Shown here: positions 1-7,949 of the stretch, in pieces
How the letters are laid out: every line of letters starts with the position of its first letter
Numbering within the stretch: the stretch's first letter is position 1
DNA from: Muribaculaceae bacterium
Lineage (GTDB): Bacteria; Bacteroidota; Bacteroidia; Bacteroidales; Muribaculaceae
Direction: 5' to 3'
Length of the DNA stretch: 64,000 nt
Assembly (NCBI GenBank): GCA_009775265.1
Contig: VSPG01000006.1
Location: forward strand, 8,222 to 72,221
Notes under the pieces: model-generated
Database searches by the model: none
What the model was told of the DNA's origin: nothing
What the model saw: only the letters and a program-made list of their open reading frames with translations
Made by a program: the position numbers and the translations under genes

Positions 1-2764
1 AATATCGTCCGGTATAGGACTCGTCGCACTCCGCCACCTGCTCGGGAGTGCCCGCAACCACGACCATGCCGCCGCCATCGCCTCCTTCGGGACCGATGTC
101 GATGACATGGTCGGCGCATTTTATCACATCAAGGTTATGTTCTATTATTATAAGCGTATGCCCTTGTGCGATAAGTCGTTCGAATGAAGCCATAAGCACA
201 TGTATGTCGTGGAAATGGAGACCAGTGGTTGGCTCGTCAAATATGAACATCGTTTTCTGACGGCTCTCCTGGCTCATGAAATAAGCCAGCTTAACACGCT
301 GGTTTTCACCGCCGCTTAATGTGCTAGACGACTGTCCGAGCTTTATATAGCCGAGACCCACATCGTGAAGCGGCTTCAAGCGGCGAACTATGCGGCGTGC
401 TATATTCGAATCGTCTTCACCAAAAAATTCTATGGCGCCATCCACTGTCATATCAAGGACATCGGATATGTTAACACCGCGATATTCCACTTCGAGCACT
501 TCGCGCTTAAAGCGTTTTCCATGGCATTCGTCGCACACGATGGTGACATCGGCAAGGAACTGCATCTCGATAGTTATCACTCCCTCACCCTTACATTCCT
601 CGCAACGACCGCCTTCGGTGTTGAATGAGAATGTGGCCGGTGTAAAGCCCATCTGCTTCGACACTTGCTGATCGGCAAAAAGCGCGCGTATCTCGTCGTA
701 GGCCTTAAGGTAAGTGGCCGGATTCGAACGCGTGCTGCGTCCTATGGGATTCTGGTCCACAAACTCCACGTTCTCCACACGTTCCACATCGCCGCCTAAG
801 GCCTTGAACATACCGGGGGCATCGCCTCCAAGACCGAGCCTGCGCATCATTGCCCTGTACAGCACATCACGCACGAGAGTGGACTTGCCGGAGCCGCTCA
901 CTCCTGTCACCACCGTCATTACTCCGAGAGGAAAACGGACATTTATATTTTTCAGATTATGCTCGCGTGCGCCCTGCACTTCCACATAAGACGGCGAGCG
1001 GCGACGATGTGAAGGCACCGGTATGGACAAGCGTCCGTCAAGATAGCGGGCTGTGTAACTGCGCTCCGACCCGGATATTCCATCGGCCGACCCGGCATAC
1101 ACTATTTCACCGCCATGCCTGCCTGCGTCCGGGCCCACATCTACAATATAGTCGGCTGCGCGCATTATTTCTTCGTCGTGCTCCACGACAGCGACTGTGT
1201 TGCCAAGCCCTTGCAGTTTGCGCAACACCCCTATAAGGCGGTCAGTGTCGCGCGGATGCAGACCTATTGATGGTTCGTCGAGAATATACAAAGAGCCGAC
1301 AAGACTGCTGCCCAAAGACGTAGCAAGGTTTATGCGTTGACTCTCACCGCCGCTCAGACTGTTGCTCAAGCGGTCAAGCGTAAGATAGCCCAGCCCGACT
1401 TCGCAGAGAAAAGAAAGCCGGCTACGGATTTCCACAAGCAGGCGCTCGGCTATTCTGCCGTCGGTCGAATCAAGTTCCAGCGCATCAAACCATTCTGCAA
1501 GTTTTCCTACGGGCATGGCGACAAGGTCGCTTATCGACGCGCCTGCCACCCTGACATAAGAAGCCTCCTTGCGGAGGCGGGAGCCATGACACTCCGGACA
1601 TACCGTCTTTCCACGATAGCGCGCAAGCAACACCCTGTACTGGACTTTCTGACGCCGCGCCTCTACCCACTCGAAAAACTCATTGATGGATTTCCAAAGC
1701 ACACGGCGCTCATCATCGCTCAATTCGGCATAGGACCGGTGTATGGGAAAGCCATGATGGGAACGTATGAAATTGCGTTTCCATTCGCCCATAGTCTCTC
1801 CTCGCCAACAGGCCACAGCATCGCCGAACAGAGTCAATGACGGATTAGGCACAACGAGCCGCTCGTCGATTCCGAGAGTCATGCCAAAACCCTCGCATCG
1901 CGGGCATGCACCATAAGGATTGTTGAAATTGAACATTGCGTCAGAAGGCTCCGGAAATGTGATTCCATCGGCTTCGAAACGCTTCGAAAATTCGTGCATG
2001 CGCATACCGGCATCGCTCCACACCATCAAAAACGCCCGGTCTCGTCCTTCAAAGAAAGCCGTTTCCACACTTTCTGCCAGACGGGACACCTCATCGCCGG
2101 CAGATGCCGTGGACAAGCGGTCGATAAGCAGCATGGGGACAGAGGCGTTCTTTTTAGTTTTTTTTCCGGAAACGGCAAGCGTATCGAGATATTCATCTAT
2201 TCCTGTAAAGTTTCCTTCAGAATCTACAATGCGCGTGAATCCCTCCTTAAGGTATATGTCAAGTTGTGCGGCCAGTTCGCGACCCTCCGGCAAAACTATA
2301 GGAGCAGCCACCGCCACACGTGTGCCTTCAGGATATGATGCCGCCACATGAAGGACATCTTCCACCGTGTGCTTCCGCACCTGCTCTCCGCTCACCGGCG
2401 AAAACGTGCGCCCCACGCGTGCAAAAAGCATGCGCAGATAATCGTATATCTCTGTTGTCGTCCCTACTGTGCTGCGCGGGTTGCGGGTATTCACTTTCTG
2501 CTCTATGGCTATCGCCGGAGGAAGACCGCGTATGAAATCACATTCCGGCTTTGTAATCTTTCCTAAAAACTGGCGTGCATAGGCCGAAAGGCTCTCCACA
2601 TAACGTCTTCTGCCTTCGGCGTACAATGTGTCAAAAGCAAGTGACGATTTACCGGAACCGCTCAGACCGGTGATAACTATAAACTGGTTGCGCGGCAGCT
2701 CTACGTCTACATTCTTAAGATTATTGACGCGGGCATGGCGCACTGTTATGCAACTATTGGACAT
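1..2764 (-). CDS. uvrA: Excinuclease ABC subunit A (3' end outside window)
   Basis: UvrA is the damage-recognition ATPase of nucleotide excision repair and loads UvrB at lesions. Translating the minus strand from the ATG at 2764 gives a start MSNSCITVRHARVNNLKNV and a first Walker A GLSGSGKSS near 2650-2670. A second Walker A, TGVSGSGKST, lies near 885-910. Two ABC signature motifs LSGGE are visible, near 1340 and near 310 (LSGGENQRV). About 921 codons are present against a usual length near 940, so only the last few residues are missing at the window edge. A TAACTTTG -7 box lies about 20 bp upstream of the start. The identification is secure. Confidence 0.96.
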   Translation of the reverse strand, partial: MSNSCITVRHARVNNLKNVDVELPRNQFIVITGLSGSGKSSLAFDTLYAEGRRRYVESLSAYARQFLGKITKPECDFIRGLPPAIAIEQKVNTRNPRSTVGTTTEIYDYLRMLFARVGRTFSPVSGEQVRKHTVEDVLHVAASYPEGTRVAVAAPIVLPEGRELAAQLDIYLKEGFTRIVDSEGNFTGIDEYLDTLAVSGKKTKKNASVPMLLIDRLSTASAGDEVSRLAESVETAFFEGRDRAFLMVWSDAGMRMHEFSKRFEADGITFPEPSDAMFNFNNPYGACPRCEGFGMTLGIDERLVVPNPSLTLFGDAVACWRGETMGEWKRNFIRSHHGFPIHRSYAELSDDERRVLWKSINEFFEWVEARRQKVQYRVLLARYRGKTVCPECHGSRLRKEASYVRVAGASISDLVAMPVGKLAEWFDALELDSTDGRIAERLLVEIRSRLSFLCEVGLGYLTLDRLSNSLSGGESQRINLATSLGSSLVGSLYILDEPSIGLHPRDTDRLIGVLRKLQGLGNTVAVVEHDEEIMRAADYIVDVGPDAGRHGGEIVYAGSADGISGSERSYTARYLDGRLSIPVPSHRRRSPSYVEVQGAREHNLKNINVRFPLGVMTVVTGVSGSGKSTLVRDVLYRAMMRRLGLGGDAPGMFKALGGDVERVENVEFVDQNPIGRSTRSNPATYLKAYDEIRALFADQQVSKQMGFTPATFSFNTEGGRCEECKGEGVITIEMQFLADVTIVCDECHGKRFKREVLEVEYRGVNISDVLDMTVDGAIEFFGEDDSNIARRIVRRLKPLHDVGLGYIKLGQSSSTLSGGENQRVKLAYFMSQESRQKTMFIFDEPTTGLHFHDIHVLMASFERLIAQGHTLIIIEHNLDVIKCADHVIDIGPEGGDGGGMVVVAGTPEQVAECDESYTGRY

Positions 2765-2784
2765 TCTCTGCGAATTTTGGACTG

Positions 2785-2792
2785 CAAAGTTA
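2785..2792 (-). promoter_or_regulatory. Bacteroidetes -7 box for uvrA
   Basis: The minus strand reads TAACTTTG, an exact match to the Bacteroidetes -7 consensus TAnnTTTG, about 20 bp upstream of the uvrA start. Confidence 0.55.
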
Positions 2793-2857
2793 CGAATTTT
2801 ACGACAATTAGCGCCACGGGGCAATGGTAAAAAAAACTAAGCGCCGATTTGACAACA

Positions 2858-2890
2858 ACGGGCCCGGCACATATGCAGCACCGAGCCCGT
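2858..2890 (-). terminator. Hairpin downstream of the PepSY-like gene
   Basis: Arms ACGGGC and GCCCGT, with a further inner CGG/CCG pairing, form a stem-loop about 40 bp past the stop of the minus-strand gene at 2931. There is no clear U-tract directly after it on the minus strand, so termination is only probable. Confidence 0.4.
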
Positions 2891-2930
2891 CTATCATTGC
2901 ATTAATAATTAATACCGTAAAGTAAGCCCG

Positions 2931-3416
2931 TCAATCGAATTCCACAAAATCCCCTGCCATGGTATAGTTAACTTCATCGGGATTCTCAAGCATCAGCTCC
3001 ACTTCATATCCGCGGCGATCCACCGAGAGCGCCTCGACATAGCCGTCAAGACCATTTTCGGACAAATGCTTGTAAGCCTTGGCCGGAAGCAAAGCTTTTA
3101 CCACAGCCTGCGGCAGCACGGTCCCGCCGGGAGCTTCAATTGTGCACACTTTTCCCTTTCCGTCGAATTCAATATCGACGCCGTTCACAAGCCGTACGTC
3201 ATATTCGGTGCGAAGGAAATTTTTCTCAACAGAAGCTATACTCTGTCCTGGATAATATTTGTTGATAAAATCTTTCGCGGCCTGAGGAACTGCAGCATCA
3301 TTGACCGATCCGGCCACTACGATACCGGGATTTCCACTTGGCGCGACCTGCGCAAATGCCGCTGCCGGCAACAATGCCAGCGCGGCAAGAATGGTTGTTT
3401 TCAGAAATTTCATCAT
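2931..3416 (-). CDS. Secreted PepSY-like (DUF2874-type) protein
   Basis: This 161-residue protein starts with a typical Sec signal peptide, with a charged MMKFLK start, a hydrophobic core and a likely cut after AAAFAQ. The mature part contains the pattern of Bacteroidetes PepSY-like proteins: a helix around PQAAKDFINKYYPG followed by strands around SVEKNFLRTEYDVRLVNG and VDIEFDGKGKV, then a second, weaker repeat. Such proteins are periplasmic or surface-associated, with no established catalytic role. It is transcribed alone, divergently from the HEAT-repeat gene. The family call rests on pattern recognition of the repeat. Confidence 0.75.
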   Translation of the reverse strand: MMKFLKTTILAALALLPAAAFAQVAPSGNPGIVVAGSVNDAAVPQAAKDFINKYYPGQSIASVEKNFLRTEYDVRLVNGVDIEFDGKGKVCTIEAPGGTVLPQAVVKALLPAKAYKHLSENGLDGYVEALSVDRRGYEVELMLENPDEVNYTMAGDFVEFD

Positions 3417-3477
3417 TAATTAGTATTTGTGTACCAATATAACGGCTAATGTACCGCTTAGTTGCGTTAAAATTGTG

Positions 3478-3485
3478 TAAATTTG
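3478..3485 (+). promoter_or_regulatory. -7 box just upstream of the AlkD-like gene
   Basis: TAAATTTG matches TAnnTTTG and ends only 4 bp before the ATG at 3490. Transcription starting at the usual distance would give a leaderless or nearly leaderless mRNA. Confidence 0.5.
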
Positions 3486-3489
3486 CATC

Positions 3490-4044
3490 ATGGAAACCTC
3501 TTTCAACCAAATGCAGCAAATCAAACGGCGCTTTTTCGCCATGAGGAACGGCGTCGTGGCCGACACGCTCAGGCGCGCAGGCAGCCCTTTTCATATAATC
3601 TTCGGACTGAATCTGCCGCAAATCGTAGAGATAGCCTCGGAAATTCCGGAAACGCAGCGTGAGGCCATGGCCGACGCTTTATGGCAGAACCGTAGCACGC
3701 GTGAAAGCATGCTTATAGCCCCTATGCTGATGCCCCCCAAAGATACCGACTACGCTTGTGCCATACGGATGATGCACGAATCGCCATGCGCCGAAGTGGC
3801 CGACATACTCTGCCACCGTCTGCTGCGCCACACACCTTTCGCCCTCAGGCTTGCACGGGAATGTGCGGAAGACAAAGACGAAAAAGTGCGATATGCCGCT
3901 CTACGGCTTATGTTCAACCTTGTGGCGGACAACGCTCAGGAGTCCATGGACATGGCACGCAGCGAACTGGACAGAAACTGCGCCTATACCCGCAAAATAG
4001 CTGCAGCATTGCTTGATGAAGCGGATTTTATGCTCAATTCATGA
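3490..4044 (+). CDS. AlkD-like HEAT-repeat protein (DNA alkylation repair family)
   Basis: The 184-residue all-helical protein has HEAT-like helical pairs. The stretch ETQREAMADALWQNRSTRESMLIAPML resembles the LW-(S/N)-x-x-x-(H/R)-E repeat of AlkD-type alkylbase glycosylases when read as overlapping pieces. Later repeats centre on CAEDKDEKVRYAALRLM and SYTRKIAAALLD-like positions near the C-terminus. It is shorter than typical AlkD (about 230 residues), so glycosylase activity is not assured. It may instead be a HEAT protein of unknown partner, as seen in many Bacteroidetes. No signal peptide is present, so it should act in the cytoplasm. The ATG lies immediately after a -7 box. Confidence 0.6.
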   Translation: METSFNQMQQIKRRFFAMRNGVVADTLRRAGSPFHIIFGLNLPQIVEIASEIPETQREAMADALWQNRSTRESMLIAPMLMPPKDTDYACAIRMMHESPCAEVADILCHRLLRHTPFALRLARECAEDKDEKVRYAALRLMFNLVADNAQESMDMARSELDRNCAYTRKIAAALLDEADFMLNS

Positions 4045-4063
4045 TTATTCATTAATTATTTCG

Positions 4064-4071
4064 TACTTTTG
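4064..4071 (+). promoter_or_regulatory. -7 box for the PAP2 gene leader
   Basis: TACTTTTG matches TAnnTTTG. If used, transcription starts near 4078 and leaves about 270 nt of untranslated leader before the PAP2 start at 4353. Confidence 0.5.
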
Positions 4072-4096
4072 CAACACAAAACCAACAGACATAGCT

Positions 4097-4379
4097 GACG
4101 CGGAGGCGTCGCAAATTTAATATCAATAGCGTTTGCTATTTGTTCCAATCAGAATGAAACGTCGGAAACTTCATTTGCCATGAGCGGAGGAACAAGTTGC
4201 AGATGTCCATGTCTCACATGGGCGTGACTTGCCGTTCATAACACCATTCCGACGGGTGCATTCTGGGCATTTCGCGCCCATGTCTTGCATCCTGTCGGAA
4301 AACCATGAACATTGGCATTCGCACAAAACGAATGCCAATGACACACAATTCAATGGTAAAAGGGATTTTCATATCCCTT
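4097..4379 (+). repeat. Chain of inverted repeats in the PAP2 leader
   Basis: Seven inverted repeats follow one another. They are GACGC/GCGTC (4097-4110), AATAGC/GCTATT (4125-4140), AATGAA/TTCATT (4153-4175) and CCATGT/ACATGG (4207-4221). A long bulged stem closed by TTCCGAC/GTCGGAA follows (4247-4300), then a perfect 12-bp stem CATTGGCATTCG with 7-nt loop (4310-4340), then AAGGGAT/ATCCCTT (4360-4379). The last one overlaps the first codons of the PAP2 gene. No protein-coding pattern is seen upstream of 4353. It may be a structured 5' leader RNA or a cluster of REP-like palindromes. Confidence 0.6.
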
Positions 4380-5144
4380 CTCATGTGCACCCTGTGCATC
4401 AATTATCCGGCAGCTGCCATAACAGTACTGAACGACAGCACCGGCTCGTACATCCCTGATACGGCGGCACACCACGACAAATCGACGGTTTTCAAACCCA
4501 CCCGGCTTGTTCTGCCGGCTGCGTTAATAGCAGTAGGCACATTCGGCGTGTACAACGGGGCATTCCGCAGTCTCGACAACTCCGTAAAAGAGTCAATGGA
4601 CAGGATGCGCGGCAACTGCTTTTTCCGCGCCGACGATTATGTGCAGTACCTTCCGGCAGTCGCCTATCTGGGGCTCGGTGCCGTCGGAGTGAAATCGAAG
4701 CACACATTCAAGGAAAGATTGGCCGTGGGCCTTACCGCTTACGCGGCAATGACAGCCATTGTCAACTCATCGAAGTACGCCTTCAAGGAAAAAAGGCCAG
4801 ACTCCAACGCAAGAAACTCTTTCCCTTCGGGGCATACCTCGACAGTATTCACCGGCGCCGAGCTCATACGCGAGGAGTACGGAGCCGCATACGGCATCGC
4901 AGCCTACGGAGTAGCTACAGGCGTAGCCTTCCTAAGGCTTTACAACGGACGCCACTGGCTAAACGATGTCATTGCCGGAGCCGGCGTCGGAATCCTGTCG
5001 GCAAGGATAGGCTACTGGATGCTGCCGCTATACAGAAAATGGTTCAATTGGAATAGCGACCGGCCCGGAGTCACAGCCGCGGCAGTCCCAGGCTACGACT
5101 ATACAAGCCGGACTTTCTCATTGAACTTCGCAATAGCCCTATAG
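4353..5144 (+). CDS. PAP2-family membrane-associated phosphatase
   Basis: The protein carries the three signatures of the PAP2/phosphatidic-acid phosphatase superfamily: KYAFKEKRP (K-x6-RP), PSGHT, and RLYNGRHWLND (R-x5-H-x3-D). The first S of the canonical SR-x5-H motif is replaced by L. Starting at ATG 4353 (MVKGIFISLLMCTLC) gives a clean signal peptide ending PAAA and about 263 residues. Upstream in-frame ATGs at 4305, 4332 and 4338 lie in or beside a perfect hairpin and are less likely. Substrates of the family include undecaprenyl pyrophosphate and lipid A phosphates; which applies here cannot be told. Its stop codon abuts that of the convergent transporter gene. Confidence 0.85.
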   Translation: MVKGIFISLLMCTLCINYPAAAITVLNDSTGSYIPDTAAHHDKSTVFKPTRLVLPAALIAVGTFGVYNGAFRSLDNSVKESMDRMRGNCFFRADDYVQYLPAVAYLGLGAVGVKSKHTFKERLAVGLTAYAAMTAIVNSSKYAFKEKRPDSNARNSFPSGHTSTVFTGAELIREEYGAAYGIAAYGVATGVAFLRLYNGRHWLNDVIAGAGVGILSARIGYWMLPLYRKWFNWNSDRPGVTAAAVPGYDYTSRTFSLNFAIAL

Positions 5145-6506
5145 AACCGACGTCGCGAGCACGGCAAGTATGAGCAGAGGAGCCACCCAGCGTATTATAA
5201 ACAGCACGGGGCCGCGCAGACGCGAATCGTCAGAACCATAATTGCACAACTCGCCGCGGAGTATTCCCGGTTTTCTCCACCCCATGAAAAGGCAGAGGAG
5301 AATGGAAGCCACCGGCAGCATGAAATTTGTGGCCGCAGTGTCGAGAAAATCGAAAATGCCAAGGCCACCGATACGCACCCAATCAAGCATACCGAAACTC
5401 AAAGCACTCAACGCGCTCAACAGAAACAAAGGAACAAGCACAATCATACATGCCGAACGGCGCGAACGCCGGAAGCGGTTCTGCACGAAACTCACCGACA
5501 CCTCGGCTATGGAAATAGTGCTCGTAAGGGCAGCCACAAGCAAAAGGAAAAAGAACATCGACGACCATAGCTGAGTGGCCGGCATACGCGCAAACACCTC
5601 CGGCAAAGTCACAAACACGAGTGCCGTCCCCTCCATTTCTGCTCCGTCCAGTCCGAAACTCGCCACTGCCGGAAATATTATGAAGCCCATCAGCACAGCC
5701 GCCATCATGTCGAGCAGCGACACCGTCACGGCCGTGCGCACAAGACGCGTGCGTTTGGGATAATACGCCGCATAGGTTATAAGAATGCCCATGCCGAGAC
5801 TCAGCGAAAAAAACGCCTGACCGAGAGCAGCCACAACCACTGCGGGAGTTATCTTGGAAAAATCGGGTGCGAGAAAATATTTCAGCCCCTCAGCTGCGCC
5901 GGGAAGAGAAAGCGACACACTGCAAAACACAAGCAGCAGCACAAACAGCAGAGGCATGAGCACATTGCTGATACGCTCTATACCCTTGCGCACTCCCATC
6001 AGCAACACGCCGAGGTTGATCGCTATCAGGGCGTATGTGTTAAGCAACGGGCCGGAAGTACCGCAGATATACTCTTGCATCCGAGCGGCGAATATGCCGT
6101 CAAGGGCTGCATCGGGAGTAGCGACATCCACCCCTCGATAAAGGGCACCGCTTACACTCTGCAGAAAATACCCGAGAGTCCATCCGGCCACAACCATATA
6201 AAAACTCAGAATTATGTATGAAGCCACTACCGGCAAGGCACCGGCAATCCACCACGGCGAACGAGGAGCAAACTTGCGATATGCCCCGACAGCATCCGTG
6301 CCGGCTCCCCGCCCGAGCGAGAATTCGGCAAGCATCACCGGAATACCGAGCAGAAAAACGCACAGCACATACACCAACAGAAACGCAGCACCTCCGCCCT
6401 GCTGGGCCTCGGCAGGAAACCGCCATACGTTGCCCAGACCTATGGCCGAGCCTACAGTAGCCGCCACAAGGCCTATCTTACTCCCGAATTTATTTTTTTC
6501 TGCCAT
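5139..6506 (-). CDS. Sodium-dependent transporter, NSS (SNF) family
   Basis: This 455-residue polytopic protein opens with KIGLVAATVGSAIGLGNVWRFP split over the first helix, the classic Na+/substrate site segment of the neurotransmitter:sodium symporter family. GGGAAFLLVY and GIPVMLAEFSLGR follow, also family hallmarks. Eleven or twelve hydrophobic segments are visible. The family imports amino acids or related amines with Na+; the substrate here is unknown. It lies convergent to the PAP2 gene with no room for a separate terminator. A second member of the family is encoded at 31456-32805. Confidence 0.93.
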   Translation of the reverse strand: MAEKNKFGSKIGLVAATVGSAIGLGNVWRFPAEAQQGGGAAFLLVYVLCVFLLGIPVMLAEFSLGRGAGTDAVGAYRKFAPRSPWWIAGALPVVASYIILSFYMVVAGWTLGYFLQSVSGALYRGVDVATPDAALDGIFAARMQEYICGTSGPLLNTYALIAINLGVLLMGVRKGIERISNVLMPLLFVLLLVFCSVSLSLPGAAEGLKYFLAPDFSKITPAVVVAALGQAFFSLSLGMGILITYAAYYPKRTRLVRTAVTVSLLDMMAAVLMGFIIFPAVASFGLDGAEMEGTALVFVTLPEVFARMPATQLWSSMFFFLLLVAALTSTISIAEVSVSFVQNRFRRSRRSACMIVLVPLFLLSALSALSFGMLDWVRIGGLGIFDFLDTAATNFMLPVASILLCLFMGWRKPGILRGELCNYGSDDSRLRGPVLFIIRWVAPLLILAVLATSVL

Positions 6507-6619
6507 AAGAACAGTATAATCTACATACTTATAAATGCGAAATTAAAACAAAAGGTGCATTTCACGCATTATTTTGCCCATATTTCCGCATTTTGTGCGG
6601 TATATATAGGCAAATGCAC

Positions 6620-6627
6620 TATCTTTG
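6620..6627 (+). promoter_or_regulatory. -7 box for the GH8 gene
   Basis: TATCTTTG matches TAnnTTTG, 36 bp before the ATG at 6663. Confidence 0.5.
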
Positions 6628-6662
6628 CCGCCGTAACCAATCATTCATAGTTTTTCTGCATC

Positions 6663-7874
6663 ATGAAAATAAAGCTGCTACTAACAGCAACCCTTGCTTG
6701 CATGACCTATTTTACGGCAGATGCCGAGAATTTTTTCGCGACACTGCTCGGCAAGACCGACAAAGAAGTGGAAGCGCGTCTTGACAAGGTATGGAACCAT
6801 TTTTTCACTCCGGGCGACTTGAGCCGCTACGAAGCGGACGGCGAACGCTCCGTCTACTATGAGAACCCCGACGGGACAGCATTTATAATGGACACGGGCA
6901 ACAACGACGTGCGCTCCGAAGGCATGTCGTACGGCATGATGATAAGCGTACAACTTGACCGGCGCGAGCAGTTCGACAAATTGTGGGAATGGTCCAAACG
7001 CCACATGGCTTATGAAGCAGGAACGCCGTGGGACGGATATTTCTGCTGGCAGTGCCGGACCGACGGCACTAAAACAGGCGGCAGCAACGCATCCGACGGA
7101 GAACTGTATTTTGTCACTGCTTTGTTTCTCGCAGCAGAACGCTGGAACGAACCACGCTATGCAGAAGAGGCAAACAGCATCCTGCACAAAATCATGAACA
7201 AAGACGGAGATGCGACGGGCGTATACAATCTGTACAACCGCGACAACCATCAAATCACTTTCGTTCCGGACAGAAACGGCCACATGTTCAGCGACCCCTC
7301 TTACCACCTGCCGGCTTTCCTCGACAAATGGAGCCGATGCGCCGCCTCTGAACACGATTTCTGGAAGGAAGCAGCCACGGCGGCAAGAAAGCATCTCATG
7401 GATGCCTCGCATCCTGACACCGGTCTTTATCCCGATTACAGTGAATACGACGGACGCGGCTACAGATGGCCCCACGCCGGCTACGACACATCCATCTACA
7501 TGTACGACGCCATCCGATGCGCCATGAACGTGGGGATGGACTACTATCTCTGCGGAGCAGACAAGGCCAATCAGGCAGCGGCAATGAAACGCCTGCTCAC
7601 ATTCTTCAAAAACGACGGATTCCGCCACAGCCACTTCGCCCTCGACGGCAGCAATTCTTTCGGAGGATACACACAAGGAATGGACGGAGCTAACGCCGTG
7701 GGAGCAATAGCTCTTGCCGATTCACCATCCGAGGCCGACCGCGAACTGGCGCTCGAATACGTGCGTCGCCTTTGGGACACCGAGCCTCCTACTGGCAAAT
7801 ACCGCTATTACGAGGGCATGGTCTATTTCCTTTCCATGTTGCACGTGTCAGGGCATTTCAATCTCGACTTTTAA
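6663..7874 (+). CDS. Glycoside hydrolase family 8, reducing-end xylose-releasing exo-oligoxylanase type
   Basis: The 403-residue protein has a signal peptide (cut near residue 20, FTADA) and then one GH8 (alpha/alpha)6 barrel. The sequence NDVRSEGMSYGMM contains the expected general acid Glu86. SDGELYF, SDPSYHLPAF and YDAIRCAMNVGMDY (candidate base Asp282) match the Rex subgroup, which cuts xylose from the reducing end of xylo-oligosaccharides. A final GGYTQGMDGANAVGA segment is also family-typical. No SusC/SusD pair is adjacent, so it is not inside a classic polysaccharide utilization locus. It has its own promoter and a strong terminator. Confidence 0.88.
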   Translation: MKIKLLLTATLACMTYFTADAENFFATLLGKTDKEVEARLDKVWNHFFTPGDLSRYEADGERSVYYENPDGTAFIMDTGNNDVRSEGMSYGMMISVQLDRREQFDKLWEWSKRHMAYEAGTPWDGYFCWQCRTDGTKTGGSNASDGELYFVTALFLAAERWNEPRYAEEANSILHKIMNKDGDATGVYNLYNRDNHQITFVPDRNGHMFSDPSYHLPAFLDKWSRCAASEHDFWKEAATAARKHLMDASHPDTGLYPDYSEYDGRGYRWPHAGYDTSIYMYDAIRCAMNVGMDYYLCGADKANQAAAMKRLLTFFKNDGFRHSHFALDGSNSFGGYTQGMDGANAVGAIALADSPSEADRELALEYVRRLWDTEPPTGKYRYYEGMVYFLSMLHVSGHFNLDF

Positions 7875-7882
7875 AGGTTCTG

Positions 7883-7934
7883 AAAAACAACAGCGTGGCG
7901 CACCATGAAAAAGGTGCGCCACGCTGTTGTTTTT
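7883..7934. terminator. Bidirectional terminator between GH8 gene and clpC
   Basis: A near-perfect stem of about 22 bp (arms 7883-7904 and 7913-7934) is flanked by an A-run on the left and a T-run on the right. It serves both convergent genes. Confidence 0.9.
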
Positions 7935-7949
7935 TTTTGTAGATTATAA

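Noticed and set aside
5139..5144. Stop codons of the PAP2 and NSS genes meeting in the palindrome CTATAG
   Set aside because: A neat arrangement, but convergent TAG stops easily form this hexamer. There is no sign of function.
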